This document shows positions 1-8,227 of a DNA stretch of 64,000 nt, one piece after another; the stretch's first letter is position 1, and each line of letters starts with the position of its first letter. Under the pieces are notes generated by a model that was given only the letters and a program-made list of their open reading frames with translations, was not told where the DNA came from and searched no databases. Position numbers and translations under genes: made by a program. Origin of the DNA: DAOTWC01 sp048499435 (GTDB taxonomy: Bacteria > Chloroflexota > Anaerolineae > Aggregatilineales > Phototrophicaceae); contig JASNZW010000004.1 of assembly GCA_048499435.1 (NCBI GenBank), forward strand, positions 124,001 through 188,000, read 5' to 3'.

Positions 1-797
1 GTGTCGGCTGTGCCGGTGTCGGTCAGGCGCAGGGCGATTTCCAGGATGCCGTCGCCGTCCACGTCGGCCAGGGTGGGGGGCGTTGGGCTGGTGATTGGGC
101 TGGCGAGCAGCGAGATAAGGCTGCCGGTGTTCGCGTCCCAGCTCAGAAGCTGCGTGCGGTAAACGCAGCTCTCGCCGCCGGCTTCACACTGTTGGGCGGT
201 GTAGAGCAGGTCCGGGCGCGCGTCCAGGTTGATGTCGCCGGCGTGGATGATCTGCACGGGGTCGCTGCTGACGGCTTCGTGCAGCACGATGTAGCGCCCG
301 TTGGCGCAGGCCAGCGCCAGCAGCAGCGTGCCGCCTTCAGGCGTGGGCACGGCGGCCAGCACGGCGGGCACACCCGCGCCGGTCAGGTCGGCGTCGGCGC
401 GCACAGTAAAGCTCTCCGGCGACAGGCCCCACGCGCTTTGCAGCAGCGCGGGCAGCGTCTGCGGCGCGCCGCCAGCGGACAAAAAGGCGGCGATGCTGTC
501 GGCGGTCTGGCGCGCGCTGGCCGGCGGCGGGCCGAGCGGCGGGTTGGCCAGCGGCGGGCAGGCGTCGTAATCTGGCGTGACGGTGGGGCGGCGCGCCAGC
601 GCGACGGCGGTCGCCGGGTTGAGCGGCGCGCCGCTGCCGGCTGCCGCCTCCAGCGTTGGCAGCCATCCGGCGAGCTGCCGGCCTGGCGTGGCGCTGGGGA
701 ACGGCGCGGCGGCAGGCGCGGCGGTCGGGGCCGGGGCGGCGGCGCAGGCCGCCAGGGACAGGGCCAGCGCGCAGGCGGTAGCGAGTCGGGCTAACAT
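1..797 (-). CDS. Secreted lipoprotein with FG-GAP/VCBS-like motif, partial
   Basis: The frame is open from an ATG at 797 to the window edge, giving 265 codons without a stop, so the C-terminus is missing. The N-terminus is a lipoprotein signal peptide with lipobox LAAC (Cys18), followed by an Ala/Pro-rich linker. Near the cut end the motif DVDGDGILEIAL resembles the calcium-binding loop of FG-GAP/VCBS repeats, and a similar INLDARPDLLY stretch lies about 50 residues before it. I infer a surface-anchored protein carrying a few propeller-like repeats. It follows ccmD on the same strand after a 98-bp gap that holds a stem-loop, so it is probably not part of the Ccm operon. No specific function is visible. 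Confidence 0.75.
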   Translation of the reverse strand, partial: MLARLATACALALSLAACAAAPAPTAAPAAAPFPSATPGRQLAGWLPTLEAAAGSGAPLNPATAVALARRPTVTPDYDACPPLANPPLGPPPASARQTADSIAAFLSAGGAPQTLPALLQSAWGLSPESFTVRADADLTGAGVPAVLAAVPTPEGGTLLLALACANGRYIVLHEAVSSDPVQIIHAGDINLDARPDLLYTAQQCEAGGESCVYRTQLLSWDANTGSLISLLASPITSPTPPTLADVDGDGILEIALRLTDTGTAD

Positions 798-838
798 GTC
801 GGAAAGTATACCTGCGCGCGGCGAAATGCGCAGCGCAG

Positions 839-884
839 CCGCACCGCGAGTCCCCCGCTGCGCGGCAGGGAACTCACGGTGCGG
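839..884 (-). terminator. Stem-loop after ccmD
   Basis: Arms 839-846 and 877-884 (CCGCACCG / CGGTGCGG) pair perfectly and enclose a second, nearly perfect pairing (GAGTCCC with GGAACTC). The structure lies 11 bp past the ccmD stop and before the lipoprotein gene. It lacks a T-run, so it may be a weak or factor-dependent terminator, or an mRNA-stabilising hairpin. Confidence 0.4.
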
Positions 885-895
885 TTCAGTGGACG

Positions 896-1048
896 CTACT
901 GTTCCCGCCGAAGCTGGTCAATCAGGCGCAGGTCCTTTTGCAGGCTGCGGCGGCGCGCGACCAGGCTGGCGACGTAAAAGCCGAGGATGCCGAACGTCAC
1001 GGCCAGGCCGAGGATCAGATAGGCGGTTGTGTCGGGTGTGTCGGGCAT
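896..1048 (-). CDS. ccmD: CcmD-like small membrane protein of haem export
   Basis: This 50-residue protein has one transmembrane segment (about residues 8-30) followed by a basic, charged tail (ARRRSLQKDLRLIDQLRR), the layout of CcmD. In System I, CcmD helps release haem-loaded CcmE from CcmABC. I chose the ATG at 1048 because GGGAG lies about 10 bases upstream; a longer reading from 1120 would overlap the end of ccmC and add a non-membrane leader. It is the last gene of the ccmABCD block, 37 bp after ccmC. CcmD proteins are poorly conserved, so the call rests on size, topology and position. Confidence 0.7.
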   Translation of the reverse strand: MPDTPDTTAYLILGLAVTFGILGFYVASLVARRRSLQKDLRLIDQLRREQ

Positions 1049-1085
1049 GGTCTGAATGCTCCCTTGTCTGCGCGAGTCGGTGTTA

Positions 1086-1859
1086 TCAGCCGGCGATGGT
1101 GTCGGCTTTGAGCGCTTCAACGCGGTCGTGCTCCGTTTGGAGGCGGTAGCGGTGCCACATCAGCGTCACCGGCACGAGCAGGCCCCACACGAGCAGGTTG
1201 ATGCCCAGGGCCGCACCCACGCCCGCCGTCGCCTCCAGCTCGAACGTGCCCTGCGCGTTCTGCGCGCTGGGGCCGATCACCGCCGGGTGAATGGTGTCCG
1301 GGCGGATGCGGATAATCACCAGCGTCATAATCACAGTCACGATGGCGACGATGCCGTAAACTGAGGCGAAGCGCCGGCGCTGCTCCGGGTTTTCGATGCC
1401 GCTGCGCAGCATCAGATAGGCGGCGTAAGTGAGCGTCATGATCGCCGAGGACGTAAGGCGCGGGTCCCAGGTCCACCACGTGTTCCAGATCGGCCGCGCC
1501 CAGATCGCGCCGGTGATGAGGTTAATCAGCGTCAGCGCCAGGCCGACCTCCGCGCCGGCCAGCGCCAGCGCGTCCCAGCGCGCCCGGCGCGTGCGCAGAT
1601 ACTGGACGCCGCCGATCACGGTTACGCTGAGGGCGATGAACGCGCCGAAGAAAGAGGGCATGTGGATGTAGAAGATGCGCTGCACGTTGCCCTGGGTGAT
1701 GTCGGTCCCGGCATAGCCCAGGCCCATATACAGGCCGGCGAGCACGCCCAGCACAGTTACCAGCGTGAGGATGCGCAGCAGCGGCGGCCAGGCGGCGATG
1801 CCTGCGGGTGTGGGGTGCGTCCCGGCGCTGCTGGCCGGAACCTGCGAAGCGGCGCTCAT
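1086..1859 (-). CDS. ccmC: Haem exporter membrane protein CcmC
   Basis: This 257-residue polytopic membrane protein belongs to the CcmC/CcsA haem-handling family. It carries the tryptophan-rich signature around WWTWDPRLTS and the FYIHMPSFF segment typical of CcmC. With CcmD it loads haem onto CcmE at the outer face of the cytoplasmic membrane. The ATG at 1859 has GGAGG about 12 bases upstream. The gene follows ccmB after 62 bp and precedes ccmD. Length and motifs match the family. Confidence 0.93.
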   Translation of the reverse strand: MSAASQVPASSAGTHPTPAGIAAWPPLLRILTLVTVLGVLAGLYMGLGYAGTDITQGNVQRIFYIHMPSFFGAFIALSVTVIGGVQYLRTRRARWDALALAGAEVGLALTLINLITGAIWARPIWNTWWTWDPRLTSSAIMTLTYAAYLMLRSGIENPEQRRRFASVYGIVAIVTVIMTLVIIRIRPDTIHPAVIGPSAQNAQGTFELEATAGVGAALGINLLVWGLLVPVTLMWHRYRLQTEHDRVEALKADTIAG

Positions 1860-1921
1860 ATGATGTGTTCCTCCAAAATAGCCGAAAAGTTAGTATAGCC
1901 GACGGCAGGCTGCCGGAAAAC

Positions 1922-2599
1922 TCAGTCCTCGATAACGTAGTCGAACAGCAGAAAGCACAGCGTCAGATAGATGAAGTTGACGACGATGAGAATCTGCGGC
2001 CAGGCGATCCAGTCTGCCAGCGGCGCGTCGTTGAGGATGGCGGTGGTGGCGCGCACCGCGCCCAACAGCACCGGCAGCGCCACCGGCAGCATGACGATCG
2101 GCAGCAGCGACTCGCGCGCGCGCGTCTGCACGGTCATCGTGGCCAGCAGCGTGCCCACCGTCGAGAAGCCGAGCACACCCAGCACCAGCACGGCCAGCAC
2201 CCAGGGCTGAACCAGCGAGACGTTGAACAGCACCGTCAGCAGCGGCAGCAGCACCAGCCCCACAACCAGCGTAAAGATGAAATTGCCCACCAGCTTGCCA
2301 AAGAACACGGCGCTGCGCGTGATGGGGGCCAGCAGCATCGCGTCCAGGTTGCCCTGGTCGCGCTCCAGCGCCAGGCTGCGGTTGAGGCCGATAATGCTGG
2401 CGAACGCGACCGTCACCCACAGCACGCCGCCGATGGCTTCTTCGCGCGCCAGCCGGTTGAGTTCCAGCGCGAAGCTGAAGATGAGGATGCTCAGCAGCGC
2501 GAACAGCGCCATGCTGCTGATGAGTTCGCGGCTGCGCGCTTCGGCGCGCAGGTCTTTGGCGACGATGGCGTAAACGGCGGCGAGAAAAGGCGTTTTCAT
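1922..2599 (-). CDS. ccmB: Haem exporter permease CcmB
   Basis: A 225-residue protein with about six hydrophobic segments and a charged N-terminal region (VAKDLRAEARSRELISSM), typical of CcmB. CcmB is the membrane subunit paired with the CcmA ATPase; ATP hydrolysis by CcmAB releases holo-CcmE for haem delivery. The start codon overlaps the ccmA stop by four bases (ATGA), a sign of translational coupling. Length is normal for the family. Confidence 0.92.
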   Translation of the reverse strand: MKTPFLAAVYAIVAKDLRAEARSRELISSMALFALLSILIFSFALELNRLAREEAIGGVLWVTVAFASIIGLNRSLALERDQGNLDAMLLAPITRSAVFFGKLVGNFIFTLVVGLVLLPLLTVLFNVSLVQPWVLAVLVLGVLGFSTVGTLLATMTVQTRARESLLPIVMLPVALPVLLGAVRATTAILNDAPLADWIAWPQILIVVNFIYLTLCFLLFDYVIED

Positions 2600-3330
2600 C
2601 GCGAGACAGCCAGGCTGGTGACGCGGGTGTACTCGGCGGCCAGCGCCAGCCCGGTGAGGCCGGCGGTGGGTGCGTCGAAGCCGACGCTGCCGCGCGAGAG
2701 GATCAGCGCGCGGCTGGCGATGTCGGCGGCGCGGTCGAGCTGGTGGGTGGACATCACGATGGTGCGGCCCTCGGCGTGCGCCTGATGCAGCAGGCCGTCC
2801 AGCGTGGCTGAGGCGTCCTGGTCCAGCCCGGTGTACGGCTCGTCGAGCAGCAGCACATCCGGGTCGTGCAGCAGGGCGCGCGCGATGCTGAGGCGCTGCT
2901 GCATCCCGCGCGAGAAGGTGCGCACCAGGCTGTCGGCCCGCCGCGCCAGCCCTACCTGTTCCAGGCGGGCGCGGGCGCGCGCCTCGGCGGCGGCGGGCGC
3001 GATATGGTAGAGGCGGGCGAAGAAGCGCAGGTTTTCCAGCGCGGTGAGGTTTTCGTACAGCAGCACCTTGTGGCTCACCATGCCGATCTGCGCGCGGACG
3101 GCGGCCGCTTCGCGCGGGATTTCCCAGCCGCCGATGCGGATCACGCCGCTGGTGGGGCGCGTCAGGCCGGCCAGCAGGCGCAGCAGCGTGGACTTGCCGC
3201 TGCCATTCGGCCCCAACAGCGCCACGAACTCGCCCCGGTGCACGTTCAGGTCGAGCCGGCGCAGGACGACCAGCAGATCATAGGCTTTGGTGAGCGCCTG
3301 CGTTTCGATCAGCGGCGGGCTGGCGCTCAC
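2596..3330 (-). CDS. ccmA: Haem exporter ATPase CcmA
   Basis: A 244-residue ABC ATPase with Walker A GPNGSGKST, signature motif TFSRGMQQRLSIARAL (FSRGM replacing LSGGQ, as in many CcmA proteins), Walker B VLLLDEPYTGLD and the switch histidine in MSTHQ. It powers the CcmABC complex. The start is a GTG at 3330 whose GTGA overlaps the stop of the upstream membrane-protein gene, and its own stop overlaps ccmB in the same way. Confidence 0.92.
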   Translation of the reverse strand: MSASPPLIETQALTKAYDLLVVLRRLDLNVHRGEFVALLGPNGSGKSTLLRLLAGLTRPTSGVIRIGGWEIPREAAAVRAQIGMVSHKVLLYENLTALENLRFFARLYHIAPAAAEARARARLEQVGLARRADSLVRTFSRGMQQRLSIARALLHDPDVLLLDEPYTGLDQDASATLDGLLHQAHAEGRTIVMSTHQLDRAADIASRALILSRGSVGFDAPTAGLTGLALAAEYTRVTSLAVSR

Positions 3331-4571
3331 GGCTGGCCCTCCCCGATCAGCTCCGCCAGGCGCGCTTTGAGCTGCTGGCGCTGGTGGTGATACAGGTCGT
3401 GGTTGAGCTGGCCGCGGTCATGGGCTTCGTCCAGCTCCGCGATCTGGCGCGTGAGCGCGTCGATCAGGCGGCCCTTGTCTGCCGGGGCCGAGGTAGCGTT
3501 AGCGTGCGGCCCGCGCCGCCGGCGCGTCAGGGCGTAGGCCGCGCCCAGGGCGATAAGTACGCCCGCGCCCACGCCGATCAGGCCGATGGCGAGCGTGTTT
3601 GACGAAACCGCCGCGCTGCCGTCCAGGTCGGCGGCGGTGGGCGCGCTGGCCCCCGCAAGCTCGAACCGAAGGACATCGCCGGGCTGGAGCGAGAGGTCGG
3701 CCCCGAAGCCGTTATAAGTTCCTTGGCCGACGGTCTGCGGGCCAAGCGGCGGGAACTGATCGCCGCTGGCGGTCATTGTCAGCGGGCTGAGCAGCAGGCG
3801 CGCCGCCCCCTCGAAGAGGTAGTTGACCGGCTGCTCGATGATCGCGCCGCCGTTGTAGGGCAGGAAATAGACCACCTGAAAGACGTGATCGCCGCCCGGC
3901 GCAACCGGCATGGTGTCCACAACCACCACTTCCAGCGGCTGCGAGTCGTCTATGATGTAGCGGTCCTGCGCGCCGGGGAAACCGAGCACCACCGCGCCCA
4001 CCGGCAGCGGGACCGCCACCGACGCGAACTGGGTTTCGCTCATGGCGCGGCTGCTGGTGAACAGGCGGTCCGACAGGTTCCTGAAGATAAAGACCTGCGC
4101 CACCTCCAGGCCGTCGGCGATGGCGTTGATCTGCGCCACCGTGCCGGTGATGCGAATGACCGCCGGGTCCTCAGTGAGTTCGTGGATAGTCAGCGGCAGG
4201 TCCAGGCTGGCGCTGCCGGCGCTGGCTGCCACGACCGCGCTGGCGAAGGTGCGGTCGCGGTAGCTGACGGTGGCCGCATACGAGTAGCCGGGCGTGAGGG
4301 GCACGCTGTCGAACTGGTAGCGGCCCTGGTCGTCGCTGGTGGTTGTGAGGCGCTCGCGGTTGAAGTCCAGGTCAAAGATGAACAGGCTGACCGCCAGCCC
4401 CGGCGGGACTGTGCCGCCGGCCGTGCCGTTAGCGATCTGTCCGCTGACAGCGCCGGTCACGGCGGCGGGCGTGGGCTGGTCTGCGCCCTGGGCGGCGGCG
4501 GTTCGCGGCCCCCAGGCCGCCGCCAGCAGCAGCAGCACCGCCAGCCAGGCGGCAGGTTTCAGCGCTGCCAT
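3327..4571 (-). CDS. Unknown membrane protein of the ccm operon, Ig-like domain plus CcmI-like tail
   Basis: From the ATG at 4571 this is 414 residues: a signal peptide (about 1-27), an extracytoplasmic region whose first part resembles a carboxypeptidase-regulatory/transthyretin-like domain (DDQGRYQFDSVPLTPGYSY), one transmembrane helix (about 325-347) ending in RRRR, and a charged cytoplasmic tail. Residues 376-394 (QIAELDEAHDRGQLNHDLY) match the tail motif of the neighbouring CcmI-like protein. An upstream start at 4664 would overlap that neighbour and place 31 residues before the signal peptide, so I reject it. It sits between the CcmI-like gene and ccmA, coupled to ccmA. I infer a Ccm accessory role; the family is not one I can name. 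Confidence 0.72.
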   Translation of the reverse strand: MAALKPAAWLAVLLLLAAAWGPRTAAAQGADQPTPAAVTGAVSGQIANGTAGGTVPPGLAVSLFIFDLDFNRERLTTTSDDQGRYQFDSVPLTPGYSYAATVSYRDRTFASAVVAASAGSASLDLPLTIHELTEDPAVIRITGTVAQINAIADGLEVAQVFIFRNLSDRLFTSSRAMSETQFASVAVPLPVGAVVLGFPGAQDRYIIDDSQPLEVVVVDTMPVAPGGDHVFQVVYFLPYNGGAIIEQPVNYLFEGAARLLLSPLTMTASGDQFPPLGPQTVGQGTYNGFGADLSLQPGDVLRFELAGASAPTAADLDGSAAVSSNTLAIGLIGVGAGVLIALGAAYALTRRRRGPHANATSAPADKGRLIDALTRQIAELDEAHDRGQLNHDLYHHQRQQLKARLAELIGEGQP

Positions 4572-4590
4572 GCCGGGCGACCCGGCGCGG

Positions 4591-4995
4591 CTATTTCTGC
4601 TCACTGGCCAGCCGCCGGCGGTGCGCCTGAATGGACGCCTCGATAGCGGCGTCAATGGCTTCATCAGCGGCGGCGGTGTCCTTGACCGCGCCCTGGATGA
4701 TGCTGTGGCTGTGCAGGTCGTCCAGCGCGCGCAGCACCTGGATGCCGCGCTGCATCCAGGTCTCGCGTTCCTGCGCGTAGTCAGCGGACGCGAGCTTGCC
4801 GGTGGTGTAGTCCTCGTCCAGGTCGCGGATGTTGGTCAGCACGCGCTCATAGTAGATCAGCAGGCGCTCGCGCTGTTTTTGCAGCAGCGCGCCCGCCGCC
4901 GCCGCCTGCCCGCGCCCGCGCCACAGCGGCAGGACGATGACCGCCGCCGTCAGCAGCACGATGACCAGCGAAACGATGATTCCTTCGATGCTCAT
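4591..4995 (-). CDS. CcmI-like membrane protein
   Basis: The 134-residue protein has one N-terminal membrane helix (about 5-25) and a long charged cytoplasmic helical region. The stretch NIRDLDEDYTTGKLASADY (55-73) fits the pattern at the N-terminus of CcmI/CycH, where a helix pair follows the first membrane span. It lacks the second membrane helix and TPR region of proteobacterial CcmI, so it is either a minimal CcmI or an analogue. It lies 8 bp after ccmG and 19 bp before the 414-residue gene, within the operon. Confidence 0.7.
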   Translation of the reverse strand: MSIEGIIVSLVIVLLTAAVIVLPLWRGRGQAAAAGALLQKQRERLLIYYERVLTNIRDLDEDYTTGKLASADYAQERETWMQRGIQVLRALDDLHSHSIIQGAVKDTAAADEAIDAAIEASIQAHRRRLASEQK

Positions 4996-5003
4996 TGATG
5001 CGT

Positions 5004-5585
5004 TTAAGCCCCGCTGTTGAGGACGCGCTCCAGGATGCGGCTGAGGGCCGCCTCGTTGGTGGGCGCGTAGATAAACTCCGCGATATTGCCGCTGCGATCA
5101 ACCACAAACGTCTCTGGCACGCCCTGAATGTGATAGAGCATATCAGAGATGCGCGTGCCCCGGTCGGGCGCGTTGGGATAGGTCATGTTGAATTCGTCAA
5201 TGAACGCCAGCGATTTCGCGTCGGCGTCGGCGTAGGTGACGCCGAGCATGACCACGCCGCGATCGCGATACTGCTGCCAGATGTTTTCCAGGGCGGGCGC
5301 TTCGTCACGGCAGGGGCCGCACCAGCTCGCCCAGAAGTTGATGACGACCACCTGGCCGCGCAGCTCAGACAGCGTGATCGTCTCGCCGTCGAACGTGGTC
5401 ACGGTGAAGTCGGGCGCGGGGCCGGCGGTGGGCTGCACTTTCTGGTTCTGGCGCGCCAGGGCGACGCCGAACACAGCCGCTACCACCACGATCCCCACGA
5501 TAAGAACGATTGAGATCAGGCCGAAACGCCGCCGGGGCAGCGCTTCGGCCTCGATCTCGTCAAATGGAAGCTGCATATCGGTCAT
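5004..5585 (-). CDS. ccmG: Thiol-disulfide oxidoreductase CcmG/DsbE
   Basis: A 193-residue membrane-anchored thioredoxin-fold protein with an N-terminal transmembrane helix (about 22-44), then a TlpA/ResA-like domain with active site WASWCGPCRDEAP (Cys89, Cys92) and the downstream cis-Pro region GVPETFVV. It reduces the cysteines of apocytochrome c so that haem can be attached. GGAA precedes the ATG at 5585. It follows ccmH by 24 bp. Confidence 0.92.
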   Translation of the reverse strand: MTDMQLPFDEIEAEALPRRRFGLISIVLIVGIVVVAAVFGVALARQNQKVQPTAGPAPDFTVTTFDGETITLSELRGQVVVINFWASWCGPCRDEAPALENIWQQYRDRGVVMLGVTYADADAKSLAFIDEFNMTYPNAPDRGTRISDMLYHIQGVPETFVVDRSGNIAEFIYAPTNEAALSRILERVLNSGA

Positions 5586-5609
5586 TAGGGTTCCTTGTTG
5601 GCAGGCGCA

Positions 5610-6143
5610 TCAGCGCCGCTGCTGGAGGTCCGCTTCCAGCCGGGCGCGGTAGTCGCTCTCGTGGGCCTGGCTGCCTGCATCAGGGACAGCGGCGGCCTCA
5701 GCCAGCGCGGGGCGGCGCTGCTGCCAGCGCAGCAGCACATACGCGCCGACGACCAGCACCGCCGCGCCCATCAGCCAGGGCGTGACCAGCGACAGCGCCC
5801 GCAGGAACGGGTCCTGGGGCGTGCCCACCACGCGCTCGCCGTAGCGCACGACAAAGGCGTCCTTCACATCCTGCTCGCTGAAGCCGTCGGCCAGCATGGT
5901 GCGAATTTCCTCGCGCCAGTCGGCGCAGGCGGCGGTGGGGCACGTGTCCAGCGGGATGTTCTCGCACACCGGGCAGTACATGTCGCTGGCGACGGCGTTC
6001 ACCTCGTCGTCGGTGATGGTCGTGTCCTGGGCGGCGGCGGGCACAGCCAGCGCCAGCAGGGCGACAAGCGCCGCCAGGATCAGCGGCCGCACCGCCGCGT
6101 CAGGGCGGGCGGCGCGGGACAGAGTCCTGATTGTCCGGGTCAT
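5610..6143 (-). CDS. ccmH: Cytochrome c maturation protein CcmH
   Basis: From the ATG at 6143 this is 177 residues: signal or anchor segment (about 19-38), a CcmH domain with the redox pair in YCPVCENIPL (Cys57, Cys60), two further cysteines at 68 and 73, then RTMLADGFSEQDVKDAFVVRYGERVV and a second transmembrane helix near 122-140. CcmH cooperates with CcmG in reducing apocytochrome and presents it to CcmF. The ATGA at 6140-6143 overlaps the ccmF stop, which fixes the start; a longer frame reading back to 6260 lies inside ccmF. The extra cysteine pair is unusual. Confidence 0.9.
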   Translation of the reverse strand: MTRTIRTLSRAARPDAAVRPLILAALVALLALAVPAAAQDTTITDDEVNAVASDMYCPVCENIPLDTCPTAACADWREEIRTMLADGFSEQDVKDAFVVRYGERVVGTPQDPFLRALSLVTPWLMGAAVLVVGAYVLLRWQQRRPALAEAAAVPDAGSQAHESDYRARLEADLQQRR

Positions 6144-8215
6144 ACAGCAGCTCCTGCGCGGCCCGCGCCGCGCGCGCTTTCTTCCGCGCGAATCGCCAGC
6201 GGCTCTGACGGCCAGGCGGCGACGATCGTCCCCAGGATGAGGATCAGGCCACCCCACCACACCAGGTTCACCAGCGGGTTGATGTAGACTTTGAAGGTGG
6301 CGGTCGTGTGGTTAACCGGTTCCCAGTCCACCAGCAGCACGTAAAAGTCGTTTTCGACCGTGCTGTAAGCGCCGGCGATAGTCATCGGCTGCTGCGGGTA
6401 GCGGTCAATGCGCGGGCGCAGTTGGGCGATCTCCTGCCCGTCGCGGATGACAGTCACGTCGGTGATCTGCATCAGGCGGCCATCGTCGGCCACCGCTTCA
6501 GTAAAGCCGTCGTAGCGCAGTTGGTAATCGGCGATATCGAGCGTGTCGCCCAGCGCGATTGTGCGCTGAGTCTGCTGCTGGAACAGCGTGCTGCCGATCA
6601 CGCCGATGCCGATCACGGTGATGCCCAGGTGGACCACATAGCCGCCGTAGCGCCGCCGGTTGCGCCCGAACAGCGCCGTCAGCGCGCGCGGCCAGCTCTC
6701 GCCCAGGCTGCGGCGGCGGGCGGCGGTCCCCCGGTAGATTTCGTACAGCGCCACGAACCCGGCCAGGCTGACGATGCCGTAGCCAACCAGCGCCACCGGC
6801 GTGTGCATCCCGTTGGCGAACACCAGCGCGACAAACACCGCCGTCAGCAGCAGCGGGACGACCAGCGCCCGCCCTAAGCGCCGCAGCGATGTCGCGCCCC
6901 AGGCGGACAGCGGCGCGACGCCCATCAGGACGTAAAGCGCGGCGAACAGCGGCGGCGTCACCTGCATGAAATATGACGCGCCCAGCGTGATGCTGGTGTT
7001 CATGAACAGCTCAGAGACAATCGGCGCGCCGAAGCTGCCCCAGAAGATGGCCAGAAACAGCGCCACGAAGATCACGTTGTTGAGGACGAACAGCGCCTCG
7101 CGGCTGAACAGGTGCGTGAACTGGCGCTCATCCTTGAGTTCGCCCCGGTTCCAGCGCCACAAAATCAGCCCGACGGAGATAACGGTCACGCTGGCCCAGA
7201 ACAGAAACATGGGGAAGCCGATCTCGCTGCGGGCAAAGCTGTGCACGCTGTCGATCAGGCCGCTGCGGGTGGCGAATGTGCCGAAGATCACGGCGGAGAA
7301 CGTGCCGATCACCAGGAACATGTTCCACACTTTGAGCATGCCGCGCTTCTGCTGGATCATGACGCTGTGCAGAAACGCCGTGCCGATCAGCCAGGGCAGG
7401 AAGGCGGCGTTTTCCACCGGGTCCCAGCCCCAGTAGCCGCCCCAGCCCAGCACGTCATAGGCCCAGCGCCCGCCCAGGATCAGCCCCAGGCCCAGGAACA
7501 GCCAGGCGACCAGCGCCCAGCGCCGCGTCGCGTTAATCCAGTTGGTAGACAGGTCGCCAGAGGCCAGCGCCGCCATCGCGAAGGCGAACGGGATGACGAA
7601 GCCGACGAAGCCCAGATAGAGCATGGGCGGGTGGATAATCATGCCGAAGTGGCGCAGCAGCGGGTTGAGGCCGTTGGCTGTCTCCGCCAGCCGCGCCGCT
7701 GAGGGCGGGACGGCATTGGCGGGCATGAGCACTGTCCGCACGACTTCGTTGTTGGGCATAATCCAGAAGCGCTCGAACGGGTTCTCGAAAAACAGCGACA
7801 GCGCCAGGAAGAACGCCAGCGTCGCCATCGTGTAGGCGATCACGTAGGGCATCAGGCGGCGGTGGCTGCGCCAGTTGAGCACCACCGCGCCCGCCGAGAA
7901 CAGGCTCATCAGCAGCGACCAGAACAGGATCGAACCCTGCTGCGACCCCCACAGCGCGGTCACGCGGTAGAAGGTCGGCGTGCTGGGGTCGGTCACCGAC
8001 CACACATAGCTGATCTGGTAGTGTCCGTTGACGAGGCCGATCATCAGCGTGCCGGCTGCGATCAGCAGCAGCGGCAGGGTGATCAGCGCGGCGTTGCGCG
8101 CGCTGCGCACCCAGCCTTCAGCGTGGGTGCGCCCGCCGTAAATACCGGCCGCAACGGCGTAGAGCGCCGCCACGAAGGCGGCAAAGAGGGCGGTCAGGCC
8201 AATTTCAGCGATCAT
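6140..8215 (-). CDS. ccmF: Cytochrome c haem lyase CcmF
   Basis: A 691-residue protein with many membrane spans and the haem-binding WWD domain WGGYWGWDPVENAAFLPWL (258-276). It also carries conserved histidine regions RHFGMIIHPPMLYLG (188-202) and a C-terminal periplasmic portion. CcmF, with CcmH, transfers haem from CcmE to the CXXCH motifs of apocytochromes. Length is typical for CcmF. It starts 12 bp after ccmE and is coupled to ccmH by an ATGA overlap. Confidence 0.95.
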   Translation of the reverse strand: MIAEIGLTALFAAFVAALYAVAAGIYGGRTHAEGWVRSARNAALITLPLLLIAAGTLMIGLVNGHYQISYVWSVTDPSTPTFYRVTALWGSQQGSILFWSLLMSLFSAGAVVLNWRSHRRLMPYVIAYTMATLAFFLALSLFFENPFERFWIMPNNEVVRTVLMPANAVPPSAARLAETANGLNPLLRHFGMIIHPPMLYLGFVGFVIPFAFAMAALASGDLSTNWINATRRWALVAWLFLGLGLILGGRWAYDVLGWGGYWGWDPVENAAFLPWLIGTAFLHSVMIQQKRGMLKVWNMFLVIGTFSAVIFGTFATRSGLIDSVHSFARSEIGFPMFLFWASVTVISVGLILWRWNRGELKDERQFTHLFSREALFVLNNVIFVALFLAIFWGSFGAPIVSELFMNTSITLGASYFMQVTPPLFAALYVLMGVAPLSAWGATSLRRLGRALVVPLLLTAVFVALVFANGMHTPVALVGYGIVSLAGFVALYEIYRGTAARRRSLGESWPRALTALFGRNRRRYGGYVVHLGITVIGIGVIGSTLFQQQTQRTIALGDTLDIADYQLRYDGFTEAVADDGRLMQITDVTVIRDGQEIAQLRPRIDRYPQQPMTIAGAYSTVENDFYVLLVDWEPVNHTTATFKVYINPLVNLVWWGGLILILGTIVAAWPSEPLAIRAEESARGAGRAGAAV

Positions 8216-8227
8216 AAGTGTCTTCCG

